In this document: positions 56,101 to 64,000 of the stretch, piece by piece | How the letters are laid out: every line of letters starts with the position of its first letter | Position numbering within the stretch: position 1 is the stretch's first letter | Source: Cellulosimicrobium sp. CUA-896 | GTDB taxonomy: Bacteria; Actinomycetota; Actinomycetes; Actinomycetales; Cellulomonadaceae | DNA length: 64,000 nucleotides | NCBI RefSeq assembly: GCF_001942335.1 | Contig: NZ_MKKH01000002.1 | Coordinates: 1 to 64,000, forward strand | Reading direction: 5' to 3' | The notes under the pieces: model-generated | Database searches by the model: none | Told to the model about the DNA's origin: nothing | The model's input: the letters and a program-made list of their open reading frames with translations, nothing else | Position numbers and translations under genes: made by a program

Positions 56101-56191
56101 CAGCCCGAGCACCGACGGTGCACCGTCCGCGGACCTGACCAGCAGCGGCGCGCAGCCCGAGCACCGACGGCGCACCGTCCGCGGACCCGGC
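56101..56191. repeat. Second tandem repeat pair, 52-base period
   Basis: CAGCCCGAGCACCGACGG starts at 56101 and again at 56153, followed in both by GCACCGTCCGCGGACC. Copy 1 contains the perfect palindrome ACGGTGCACCGT (56115-56126). The rest of the spacer up to the RND gene stop holds no supported gene. Confidence 0.75.
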
Positions 56192-56224
56192 CACCGACAG
56201 ACGGCGACCGGGTCCGCGGACAGG

Positions 56225-59200
56225 TCAGGCGGTCGGCTGGGCCGCGTGGCGGCCGACCGGGGTGGCGTCGTCGGTGTCGGTGGCGTCGCCGTCGGGCGTC
56301 ATGGGCGTCGAGGACTCGAGCTCGCGGGCGGCGCGCTCGGCCCGGCGCGTGCGACGCCGCTCGCCGCGCCGCTCGACGAGCGTATAGATCACGGGGACCA
56401 CCACGAGCGTGAGGAGCGTGGAGCTCACGAGCCCGCCGATGACGACGAGCGCGAGCGGCTGCGAGATGAAGGCGCCGCCGCCGGTGATGCCGAGCGCCAT
56501 CGGGGTGAGGGCGAAGATCGTCGCGAGCGCCGTCATGACGATCGGGCGCAGGCGCTGCCGGGAGCCTTCCAGGACCGCGTCGTCGAGCGAGCGGCCCTGC
56601 TCGCGGTACTGGTTGATGAGGTCGATGAGCACGATCGCGTTCGACACCACGATGCCGACGAGCATGAGCATCCCGATGAGCGACGGCACGCCGAGCGGCG
56701 TCGAGGTCGCCAGCAGCAGGAGCAGGGCTCCGGTCGCGGCGAACGGCACCGAGACGAGCAGGATGAGCGGCTGCACCAGCGAGCGGAACGTCGCGACCAT
56801 CACCACGTAGACGATGAGGATCGCGGCGAGGAGCGCGAGGCCGAGGTCGGCGAACGCCTCCTCCTGCTGCGCCGCGACACCGCCGATCTCCACGGTCGCG
56901 CCCGCCGGGAGGTCGAGCTCGTCGACGGTCTGCGTGAGCGCCGCCGTCAGCGCCCCGAGGTCCTGGCCCTCCGGCGTCACGGACACGGTCGCGCTGCGCT
57001 CGCCGCCCATCCGGGTGATCGACGTGGGCGACGCGACCTCCTCGACCGTCGCGACCTGCGTGAGCGGGACGGGGCCGGCGGCGGTCGGTACGACGAGCGC
57101 CTCGAGCTCGGCCACGGTGGCCGGACCCTCACCCTGCGAGACGACAACGTCGACCGGGCCGTCGCCGAGGTCGACCGTGCCGATCGGGCGCGGCGACATG
57201 ACGGACGCGACGAGGCCGGAGAGCTGGGTCTCCGTCAGCCCCGCCGCCGTCGCGGCCTCGCGGTCCACGCTCACCTGGACGGTGCTCTGCTCCGCGGCGA
57301 GGTTGTTCGTCACCTCGAGCGCGCCGTCGGTCGCGGCCGCGGCGTCCTGGACCTGCTGCGCGGCGTCGGCGAGCGCGTCGGGGTCCGTCGTGCGGACGAC
57401 GAGGTCGACGGTCGAGCTGCCCATGAGCGCCTCGCCGCCGGCGACCGTGATCTCGCTCGTGGCCTCGGTGCCCAGCCCGGCCACGGCGTCGCGCACGACG
57501 CCCTGCGCGGTCGTCCCGTCGGCGTCCTCCGCGAGCGTGACCGCGAACGTCGCCTGCGGCGTCGAGCCGCCACCGAGGAACGCCGCGCTCGCGGCGTCCG
57601 CCTGGCCCACGGTGGTCTGGACGGTCTCGACCTCGTCGAGCTCGAGCAGCGCGTCCTCGACCACGCGCGCGGCCTCGTCCTGCGCGGCGAGCGTCGTGCC
57701 CGGGGCGAACGACTCGGTGACGGTGAGCGTGTCCTGCCCGGAGTCGCCGAGGAAGTTGGTCTCGAGCCGCGGCACGAGCGCGAGGGTGCCCGCGAGCACG
57801 AGGACGGCGACGCCGAGCGTCACGAGCGGGCGACGCAGCGCCCCGCGCAGCGTGGGCATGTACGCCCGCTGCCAGACGCCGCGGCGCTCCTTCGCCTCGG
57901 CCTCGGCGCGGGTGCGCTCCGCGACCCCGGCGGCCCGGGCCACCGACTCCGGCGACCCGTCGTGCTCGACGACGCCCTTCGGCGGCCTGATGAACCAGTA
58001 CGCGAGCACCGGGACGATGGTCAGCGCGACGAAGAGCGAGGCGAGCATCGCGATCGCGACGGTCACGGCGAACGGCCGGAACAGCTCGCCGACCATGCCG
58101 CCGACGAGCGCGATCGGGGCGAACACTGCGACGGTGCAGACCGTCGACGAGGTGATCGCCCCGCCGACCTCGCGCACCGCCGTCACGATCGCCTCGCGCT
58201 TCGGCTCGCCGTAGGACAGGTGCCGCTTGATGTTCTCGATGACGACGATGGAGTCGTCGACGACGCGCCCGATGGCCACGGTCATGGCGCCGAGCGTGAG
58301 GATGTTCAGCGTGTAGCCGGTCACGTCCATGACGACGAACGTCACGCACAGCGACAGCGGGATGGAGATCGCGGAGACGAGCGTCGAGCGGACCGACGTG
58401 AGGAACAGCAGGATGACGACGACGGCGAAGACGAGCCCGAGCCCGCCCTCGGTCGCGAGGCCCTCGATGGACTCCTCGATGAACGGGGCCTGGTCGAACA
58501 CGACGGCGACGCGCACGCCCTGGTCGGCCAGCGCCGCGTCGAGGTCGTCGAGCGCGTCCTGCACCGCGTGGGAGATCTCCACCGTGTTGCCCGCGGGCGT
58601 CTTGGTGACGGCGACCGCGAGGGAGGGCGCGCCGTCGAGCCGCGAGTACGACGTCGGGTCCGCGTCCACCGCGGCGACCGACGCGACGTCCGCGAGCGGC
58701 ACGACCCCCTGCGTACCGCGGAGCGGCAGCGCCGCGAGCTCCTCGACGGAGGTGACCTGCGACCCGATCTGGACGGTGAGCTCCGTGTCGCCCTCGACGA
58801 CGGTGCCGCCGGGGACCAGGACGCCGTTGTCCTCGAGGAGCGAGGACACGTCGCCGGCGGAGACGCCGGACGACGCGAGCGCCTGGGGGTCGAGGTCGAC
58901 ACGGACCTCGCGGTCCGCGACGCCGGTGACCGCCACCGACCGGACCTCGTCGATCTCCTCGAGACGCGGCACGAGGACGGACTCGACGACGGCCCGAGCT
59001 CGGCGGTGTCGAGGGCCGCGTCGTCCGCCGCGTCGTCCGCCGCGCCGTCGGTGCCCTCGGCGCCCGCGGCGGCGAGCTGGATCACCGGCAGGTCGTCGAC
59101 CGACCCGGTCACGACCTGCGGCTCGACGTCCGCGGGGAGCTGGTTCTGGATGCGCGTGACCGCGGTCTGCAGCTGCTGGCTCGCCGCGTCCATGTCCGTG

Positions 59201-59496
59201 CCGTAGTCCAGCTCGACGGTCGTCACGGACAGGCTCGTCGACGCGGTCGAGCTGATGTCGGCGACGCCGTCGACGGCCTGGACGGCCGCCTCGACCGGCT
59301 CGGTCACCTGGTCCTCGACGATGTCCGGCGCGGAGCCGGGGTAGACGGCGACGACCGCCGCCGCGGGGATCTGGAGCGAGGGGATGAGCTCCTGCTTGAG
59401 CGAGCCGAGGCTGAGCACCCCGAAGACGGCCGCGGCGACCGCGATCAGGGCGACGACGGCGCGGTTCGCGAGCGACGTCCGGGCGAGGTGGAGCAC
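56225..59496 (-). CDS. RND-family efflux transporter (frameshifted)
   Basis: The protein of about 1,090 residues has two homologous halves, each with one helix, a large extracytoplasmic loop and five more helices. IGRVVDDSIVVIENIKRHLSYG in helix 4 carries the paired acidic residues of HAE-type proton-coupled pumps. ELFRPFAVTVAIAMLASLFV and the C-terminal half follow. The frame breaks near 58995 (AELGAVVESVLVPRL), one lost base. No membrane-fusion or outer-membrane partner is encoded, as expected for a Gram-positive host. GTG 59496. A divergent MarR gene and a shared palindrome suggest inducible expression. Confidence 0.92.
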
Positions 59497-59539
59497 GAGG
59501 CCTCCAGGGCGAGCGGGGGTGGGCCACGACGTCGTCGTC

Positions 59540-59564
59540 GATGTTTAGCCTAACGCTAAGCATC
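59540..59564. promoter_or_regulatory. MarR-type operator between the RND pump and its regulator
   Basis: This 25-base imperfect palindrome has arms GATGnTTAGC and GCTAAnCATC around a 5-base centre. It is the only clear dyad in the 96-base divergent spacer and is locally AT-rich, 44 bases from the pump start and 29 from the MarR start. Confidence 0.78.
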
Positions 59565-59592
59565 CCGGACGGGTTCCGGCTAGGGTCGAGGC

Positions 59593-60132
59593 GTGGATGG
59601 CGGGACGCCGCGGCGGGGCGAGCGGGACGAGCGCGAACGGGACGAGCGCGAGCGGCTCGCGGCGGGCATCGACGGTGCCGGCCGGGCGCTCGGCGAGCTG
59701 TTCCTCGCGCAGCGTCTCGAGCCGTTCCTCAGCACCCGCCTCACCGTGGTCCAGCTGCGCGCGCTCGCCGTGCTGCAGGTCGACGGGCCGAGCGGGGCGC
59801 ACCACCTCGCGGACGTGCTCGGGGTGTCGGCGGCGACGGTCTCCGGCATCGTGGACCGGCTCGTCGCGGCGGGCATGGTGGAGCGCCGGCCCGACCCGCA
59901 GGACCGCCGCGTGCGCCTCGTCGCGACGACGCGGCGCGGCGCCGACGCCGTGCGGGAGCTCGCGGCGCGCGAGGAGCCGACGCAGCACCTCCTCGAGCGG
60001 CTCGACCTCGAGGACCTGCGTGCGCTCGCGCGAGGCGTGGACGCGCTGCTCGCCGCCGCGCACGACGAGCTGCGGGACGAGCCGGACGGCCGGGACGGTG
60101 GGGGCGACGAGGACGTCCCGGACCTCGCCTGA
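59593..60132 (+). CDS. MarR-family regulator of the RND pump
   Basis: The 179-residue winged-helix protein begins with a highly charged Glu/Arg repeat (RDERERDERER) and then has VQLRALAVLQVDGPSGAHHL, the recognition helix in LGVSAATVSGIVDRLVAAGM and the wing DPQDRRVRLVATTRRG. GTG 59593 lies 6 bases after a TAGGGT box (59581-59586), suggesting a leaderless message. The shared palindrome at 59540-59564 implies control of both itself and the divergent RND gene. Confidence 0.9.
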   Translation: MDGGTPRRGERDERERDERERLAAGIDGAGRALGELFLAQRLEPFLSTRLTVVQLRALAVLQVDGPSGAHHLADVLGVSAATVSGIVDRLVAAGMVERRPDPQDRRVRLVATTRRGADAVRELAAREEPTQHLLERLDLEDLRALARGVDALLAAAHDELRDEPDGRDGGGDEDVPDLA

Positions 60133-60139
60133 GCCCTCC

Positions 60140-61372
60140 TCAGACCTCGCCGAGCGCCTCGTCGGGCGAGCCCTCCACCGCGCGGGCGCGCCGGTCCCAC
60201 CGCGACCACAGCACGCGCTCGCCGATCTCGCCCGCCATGCGGTGGGCGGTGGCGAGGAACACGACCACCCCGAGGACGAGCACGCCGGCGCCGACCCAGA
60301 ACGGCGCGGTGGGCGAGACCGGGTGGAGCAGGCCGGCGATCACCGGCGCCGGCGCGGCGAAGCCCCAGCGCACGAGGTTGAACGCCCCGGTGGTCACGCG
60401 CCGGTCGGGGTCGCCGAGCGCGAGGGACAGGTCGGTGAGGTTGGCGTTCGCGACACCCATGCATACGCCCGACAGCACCACCACGACGACGGACCCGACG
60501 GTGCCGAGGTCGAGCGCGAGCAGGACCAGCGCCACGAGCACGCCCAGGACGGCGAGGCCGAGCGTCTGCACCGCACCCACGCGGTGCGCGAGCCGGTGCC
60601 CCACGACGAGGATGCCCACCGCGAGCCCGACCCCCCAGGCCGTGAAGACGAGGCCCAGCGGGACGACGGCGAGACCGAGGAACACGGGCGTGTAGCCGAG
60701 CACGACGAAGAAGCAGAAGTTGTACGCCGCGGTGACGGCCGCGAGCGCGAGGAACCCGGGCCTGCGGAACAGCCGGAACACCTGGCCCACGCGCAGCGTC
60801 GCCGGCCTCGCTGCCGGGTCCTTCAGGCGCGTGGCCGACACGAGCAGCGCGACGAGCATGAGGACGCCGCACGCGAGGAAGGGCACCCGCCAGGAGATCC
60901 CGCCGAGCAGCCCGCCGAGCAGCGGGCCGACGGCGAAGCCCAGGCCGACGCAGGTCTCGAAGAGCCCGACGACCCACTCGCGGTCGCGCGCGAGCGAGAC
61001 GAGCAGGACCATCGCCGTCGCGAAGAACATGGCGTTGCCCAGGCCCCACAGGCCGCGGAGCGCGGCGAGCTGGCCGATCGTGCTGCTCAGGGCGGCGAAC
61101 CCGGCCGCGACCGCGACGAGCGAGACGCCGGCGACGAGGATCTTCTTGTAGCCGAACCGGCCCGTGGCCATGACGGCGGGGATCATGCCGAGGGCCATGA
61201 CGGCGATGTACGCGGTGAACAACAGCTCGATCTGCCATGTCGACGCCCCGATCTCCTCGCCGATGACGGGCAGGATCGGGTCGACGACGGCGATGCCCGC
61301 GATCGCGAAGAACGCCGTCAGCGCGGTGGCGTAGATCGCGGTCCGGTTCGGTTCGTCGCGCGCGGCAGCCAC
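60140..61372 (-). CDS. MFS multidrug-type transporter
   Basis: The 410-residue permease has 12 helices with the DHA1-type motif A region (GRFGYKKILVAGVSLVAVAA) between helices 2 and 3 and motif C-like GFAVGPLLGGLLGGISWRVP in helix 5. The pattern fits drug/proton antiport. GTG 61372 follows AGGAGGA, which excludes a longer frame upstream. Its end lies 7 bases from the MarR gene at 59593. A second MarR gene is divergent upstream with a palindrome between, so induction by a transported compound is likely. Confidence 0.91.
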   Translation of the reverse strand: MAAARDEPNRTAIYATALTAFFAIAGIAVVDPILPVIGEEIGASTWQIELLFTAYIAVMALGMIPAVMATGRFGYKKILVAGVSLVAVAAGFAALSSTIGQLAALRGLWGLGNAMFFATAMVLLVSLARDREWVVGLFETCVGLGFAVGPLLGGLLGGISWRVPFLACGVLMLVALLVSATRLKDPAARPATLRVGQVFRLFRRPGFLALAAVTAAYNFCFFVVLGYTPVFLGLAVVPLGLVFTAWGVGLAVGILVVGHRLAHRVGAVQTLGLAVLGVLVALVLLALDLGTVGSVVVVVLSGVCMGVANANLTDLSLALGDPDRRVTTGAFNLVRWGFAAPAPVIAGLLHPVSPTAPFWVGAGVLVLGVVVFLATAHRMAGEIGERVLWSRWDRRARAVEGSPDEALGEV

Positions 61373-61439
61373 TCGTCCTCCTGCGGTCGGGATCGTCGTA
61401 CGGGGCGCGCGTCGAGCCTGGGGCACGGTGTCGCACCGC

Positions 61440-61464
61440 AGTTGCCTGCATCTACCAGACAACT
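61440..61464. promoter_or_regulatory. MarR-type operator between the MFS pump and its regulator
   Basis: Arms AGTTGnCTG and CAGnCAACT flank a 7-base centre (25 bases in total, one mismatched pair per arm). The dyad ends 17 bases before the MarR ATG and 5 bases before its TACGAT box. It is 67 bases upstream of the MFS start. Confidence 0.75.
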
Positions 61465-61481
61465 CGCTGTACGATACACCC

Positions 61482-61982
61482 ATGTCCGTTGCCCGGGGAA
61501 ACGATCGTCCGCGCGTCGCCGAGGACGCTGTGGCGACCGTCGAGCTGGAGGTGGCCCACCTCCTGCGCCGGGCGGAGCGCACGCGCACCACCGGGGAGCG
61601 CGGGGATCCGCGCCCGGACGGCTCGCTCGACCGGTCCGGCTACCTGCTGCTGCAGGCCCTGCGCATCCACGGGCCGCAGCACGTCACCGCCCTCGCGGAG
61701 CGCCTCGGCCTGGACGGGTCGACGGTCACGCGACAGGTCGTGGCGCTCGAGCGCGCGGGGCACGTGACCCGTGCGCGCGACCCGCTCGACGGCCGGGCCG
61801 TCGTCGTCGAGCCGACGAGCGCGGGCCTCGACCAGCTCGACCGCCACCGCACGGCTCGGTCGGCCGTGTACGCCGACGTCCTCGACGGGTGGTCACCGCT
61901 CGACCGCGCCCTGCTCGCGGAGCTGCTCGCGCGGCTCAACGACGACCTGGACGACTACCGCCGGCGCCGCGACGCCGACTGA
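61482..61982 (+). CDS. MarR-family regulator of the MFS pump
   Basis: The 166-residue protein has a MarR winged helix: SGYLLLQALRIHGPQHVTAL, recognition helix in LGLDGSTVTRQVVALERAGH and wing ARDPLDGRAVVVEPTSAG. TACGAT (61470-61475) ends 6 bases before the ATG and there is no ribosome binding site, so translation is probably leaderless. It faces the MFS gene across the AGTTG palindrome, the usual layout for a substrate-responsive repressor of a drug pump. Confidence 0.9.
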   Translation: MSVARGNDRPRVAEDAVATVELEVAHLLRRAERTRTTGERGDPRPDGSLDRSGYLLLQALRIHGPQHVTALAERLGLDGSTVTRQVVALERAGHVTRARDPLDGRAVVVEPTSAGLDQLDRHRTARSAVYADVLDGWSPLDRALLAELLARLNDDLDDYRRRRDAD

Positions 61983-61996
61983 GGCCGGGGCGCGTC

Positions 61997-62842
61997 TCAG
62001 GGCGCGGGCGGCAGGGCCCACCGGATGAGGCGGGTGACGAGCGCTCCTGCGGGCGCGGCCAGCGACCGGGGCACACGCACGTCGGGCATGCCCGCACGGG
62101 CCCAGTCCGGCAGGGACGCGAGCGCGGCGGCGGCGAGCCCCGCGTACACGGGCCGGACCGCGCGCGGCAGCGGGGGCTCGACGAGGAGGAAGCGGGCGGC
62201 GTCGCGCGCGGCATCGGTCAGCGCGAGGTCCGGCCGCGCGGCCTCGACCGCGGCATCGAGCTCGGCGCCCGTGCGCGGCACGTGCTCGACCCCCAGGCGC
62301 TGCCCGACCACGGCCGCCTGCGCGACGTAGTCGTCGCACCCGCGGGGGTCCAACGGGCGCCGCCCGTACAGCTGGTGCGCGACGAGGAAGCTCTGGGTCT
62401 CGGCGACGTGCACCCAGCGCAGGAGCCGCGGGTCCGCGGCCGCGTACGGGCGTCCGTCCGGGGCCGTCCCGCGGACCCGGTCGTGGACGGCGCGCACCGC
62501 GTCGACCGCGCGCTGCGCGTCGTCGGACGTCGCGAACGTCGTCGTCGCGATGAACGTCGAGGTCCGCTGCAGCCTCCCCCACGGGTCGCCGCGGTATCCC
62601 GAGTGGGCGGCGACGCCGGCCATCGCGAGCGGGTGCCAGCTCTGCAGGAGCAGGGCGCGCAGACCGCCCACGAACATCGACGCGTCGCCGTGGACGCGCT
62701 GGATCGGCGAGCCGGGCGCGAACCAGCGCGGCCCGGGGGTCTCGTGGATGCGCGCCCGCGTCGCGGTCGCGTCCGGACCGGCGACGCGCGCGAAGATCGC
62801 CGCGCCCGCCGACGTCCGAGCTCGCTCCAGCACCGGGACCAT
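61997..62842 (-). CDS. MpaB-family (DUF2236) oxygenase-like protein
   Basis: The 281-residue protein matches the oxygenase MpaB/DUF2236 family: GDASMFVGGLRALLLQSWHP, YRGDPWGRLQRTSTFIATTT, the His in LLRWVHVAETQSFLVAHQLY and DYVAQAAVVGQRLGV are typical. Some members are haem-b oxygenases that cleave polyisoprenoids (latex-clearing proteins); most have no known substrate. ATG 62842 is chosen; no strong ribosome binding site is visible and a GTG one codon upstream is possible. It is convergent with the MarR gene and divergent from the ArsR gene. Confidence 0.85.
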   Translation of the reverse strand: MVPVLERARTSAGAAIFARVAGPDATATRARIHETPGPRWFAPGSPIQRVHGDASMFVGGLRALLLQSWHPLAMAGVAAHSGYRGDPWGRLQRTSTFIATTTFATSDDAQRAVDAVRAVHDRVRGTAPDGRPYAAADPRLLRWVHVAETQSFLVAHQLYGRRPLDPRGCDDYVAQAAVVGQRLGVEHVPRTGAELDAAVEAARPDLALTDAARDAARFLLVEPPLPRAVRPVYAGLAAAALASLPDWARAGMPDVRVPRSLAAPAGALVTRLIRWALPPAP

Positions 62843-62894
62843 GACCCGATCATCACACCCGTCACGCCCGGCCACCGGACGGCGATGTGCAGAG

Positions 62895-62943
62895 AAGTCG
62901 CTGCAAAGAAACTCTTGCAAAGCTACCTTTGCGACTTTAGAGT
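62895..62943 (+). promoter_or_regulatory. Leaderless promoter with nested inverted repeats (ArsR gene)
   Basis: TTGCAA (62915-62920), a 17-base spacer and TAGAGT (62938-62943) lie 7 bases before the ATG. The palindrome GCAAAG-CTAC-CTTTGC (62917-62932) sits across the -35 and spacer. A second GCAAAG lies at 62903, and AAGTCGC (62895-62901) is inverted as GCGACTT (62931-62937). This looks like a cooperative autorepression site for the ArsR protein. Confidence 0.75.
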
Positions 62944-62950
62944 CGACGCC

Positions 62951-63577
62951 ATGAGCACCGAGGACACCCCCACCCCTGCCGCGGAAGGCCCCGCCTCGTC
63001 CGCGGAGCGCGTGCTCGGGCCCGAGCAGCTCAAGGCGCTCGCGCACCCCCTGCGGATCCAGATCCTCGACCTCCTGTCCTCACACGGGGCGCTCACCGCG
63101 AGCGGGATCGCAGACCTCGTGGGCGAGTCGAGCGGGTCGACGAGCTACCACCTCCGCCAGCTCGCGCGGCACGGCTTCGTCCAGGAGGTCCCCGGTCGCG
63201 GCACAGCACGCGAGAGGTGGTGGGAACGGCGTCCCGGCGGCTTCACCGTGGAGATGCCGGGGGATCCCGGCGACGTCGCCGCGACAACCACGACAGCGAT
63301 GGTCAACCGCGAGTTCGAGAGCGCGCGTGCACGCAAGATCCAGGCCCTCCTCGAGCGCGGGCACGAGCTCGACCACCGCTGGCGCGACGCCTCTCGCCTG
63401 CAGACGGTCAGTCTCTGGCTGACCGCCGACCAGGCGAGCGAGGTCCTCGCCGCCTGGGACCGCTTCTCCGAGATCCTCGACCGCTACAAGGACCAGGACG
63501 ACGCTCCCGGCGCCCGGCCCGTGCAGCTCCACTTCAACCTGTTCCCCCTCGTCGACGGCACGGAGAACCCCTCATGA
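62951..63577 (+). CDS. ArsR/HTH_20-family winged-helix regulator
   Basis: The 208-residue protein has an N-terminal winged helix (LGPEQLKALAHPLRIQILDL, recognition in LVGESSGSTSYHLRQLARHG, wing GRGTARERWWERRPGGFTVE) and a helical C-terminal domain (SARARKIQALLERGHELDHR, LWLTADQASEVLAAWDRFSE). It has no metal-binding cysteines, so a small molecule or protein signal is more likely. The ATG is 7 bases from its -10 box. The next small gene starts inside its stop codon (ATGA). Targets are probably its own operon and the divergent MpaB gene. Confidence 0.9.
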   Translation: MSTEDTPTPAAEGPASSAERVLGPEQLKALAHPLRIQILDLLSSHGALTASGIADLVGESSGSTSYHLRQLARHGFVQEVPGRGTARERWWERRPGGFTVEMPGDPGDVAATTTTAMVNREFESARARKIQALLERGHELDHRWRDASRLQTVSLWLTADQASEVLAAWDRFSEILDRYKDQDDAPGARPVQLHFNLFPLVDGTENPS

Positions 63578-63815
63578 GCGCGTACTCCCCCACCCTGCCC
63601 CGCACCGCCGAGCTGCGGGGCCTCGACCGGCACCTCGTCCGGCTCGGCTCCGCGCTCACCGCGCTCGGCCGGCGCCGCGCGGAAACGCGCAGCCGAGCCC
63701 TCGCGGCGGCGAGCGACCGCGCCGCGGCCCGGCCCGCGGTGGCCGCGTCCGGGCGCGGCACCTCGAGCGGCTGCGCGACAACGCCGCGCAGGTGCACCCC
63801 CTGCTCCTGCGCTGA
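63574..63815 (+). CDS. Small basic helical protein co-translated with the ArsR gene (frameshifted)
   Basis: The ATG overlaps the ArsR stop (ATGA). The first 55 codons read TAELRGLDRHLVRLGSALTA and a run of Arg/Ala-rich helix. Restoring one base near 63742 gives RARHLERLRDNAAQVHPLLL and a TGA at 63813, a consistent amphipathic helical protein of about 80 residues. The family is not recognised. The overlap suggests a role connected to the regulator, but this is weak evidence. Confidence 0.5.
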
Positions 63816-63862
63816 TCCCGCGCTGCGCGCGGGCACGTACCGACGCCGCGCGACGCGCCGCG

Positions 63863-64000
63863 TCAGGCGGCCAGCACCACCGCACCGCGCGACGTCGCCG
63901 CACCGCGCCGCGCCGGCGACGGTCCGGACAGCGCGTACACGCCGGCCGCGGGGCGCAGCTCCTCGCCCGTGCGCGCGACGAGGTCGAGGAGCCGGATCCC
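63863..64000 (-). CDS. C-terminal end of an unknown protein, cut by the window
   Basis: An open minus-strand frame enters from the right edge and ends at a TGA (63865-63863). The last 45 residues (IRLLDLVARTGEELRPAAGV, YALSGPSPARRGAATSRGAV and a short end VLAA) have normal codon use but no recognisable domain. The start and most of the gene are outside the window. Confidence 0.45.
   Translation of the reverse strand, partial: GIRLLDLVARTGEELRPAAGVYALSGPSPARRGAATSRGAVVLAA

Noticed and set aside
55612..56194. Several open frames in the spacer after the response regulator
   Set aside because: They are Arg/Pro/Gly-rich, cross the repeats in both strands and resemble no protein. The region is better explained as repeats and a terminator.
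59597..63577. A 1,326-codon frame ending in the ArsR gene
   Set aside because: Only its last 208 codons are coding. The rest is a shadow of the MarR, MFS and MpaB genes.
1..64000. Gene decay or a genomic island as the cause of the broken genes
   Set aside because: Breaks are spread evenly, affect core genes, always lose one base, and leave flanking motifs intact. No integrase, transposase or composition shift was seen.

Overview
The window is about 64 kb of very GC-rich actinobacterial chromosome. A WhiB1 protein, mycothiol conjugate amidase, an actinobacterial-type coproporphyrin ferrochelatase with HemQ, and a CebR-like cellobiose operon all fit a Micrococcales soil actinomycete of the Cellulosimicrobium/Cellulomonas/Isoptericola kind. 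The genus is an inference. No tRNA, rRNA, CRISPR array, transposase or phage gene was seen, and gene order and composition look chromosomal throughout.

Layout. 1-4.7 kb: the 3' end of an FtsK/SpoIIIE-type gene, a small membrane protein, whiB1 beside the histidine kinase pdtaS (the same pair as in Mycobacterium), and a DUF2505 gene. 4.7-11.2 kb: a beta-glucoside/cello-oligosaccharide module (two CebR-type operators, cebE, cebF, cebG, GH1 beta-glucosidase, LacI regulator) with no ATPase gene of its own. 11.3-18.6 kb: a fused PutA with a divergent PAS-AraC regulator, an aldo/keto reductase, an amino-acid dehydrogenase and DUF3140. 18.6-21.6 kb: cpfC-hemQ followed by a TspO-like gene. 21.7-26.4 kb: alkaline phosphatase, a small unknown, glycerate kinase with a MarR gene, and a short-chain cis-prenyltransferase. 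26.6-35.3 kb: TrhA/hemolysin III, nitrilase, a small TM protein, mca, DUF4307, greA, ilvA, an AI-2E permease and metB. Much of this matches the order around mycobacterial Rv1077-Rv1086; cbs from the same set is at 47.5-48.9 kb. 35.4-47.4 kb: mostly short, often convergent housekeeping and accessory genes (SDR, msrA, phosphoesterase, CPBP protease, TMEM175 channel, ArsR-SRPBCC pair, HTH-less LysR effector domain facing DUF5997, Rdx protein, DUF2252, methyltransferase, FKBP, hydrolase-TetR). 49-55.7 kb: DUF5701, membrane proteins, and a four-gene ABC exporter/two-component operon joined by 4-base overlaps. 55.7-56.2 kb is a repeat-rich spacer. 56.2-64 kb: an RND pump and an MFS pump, each facing its own MarR gene across a palindrome, then MpaB, ArsR and the start of another region.

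The reading frame is broken in about twenty genes, many of them housekeeping genes, and every break is the loss of a single base. This points to systematic base dropping in the sequence rather than gene decay. Broken genes are therefore listed as CDS over their full reconstructed span, with the position of each break.

Regulation is unusually legible. Palindromes overlap or sit beside the promoters of several regulator genes, and at least six genes have a TANNNT box 6-7 bases before the start codon with no ribosome binding site, which suggests leaderless mRNAs.
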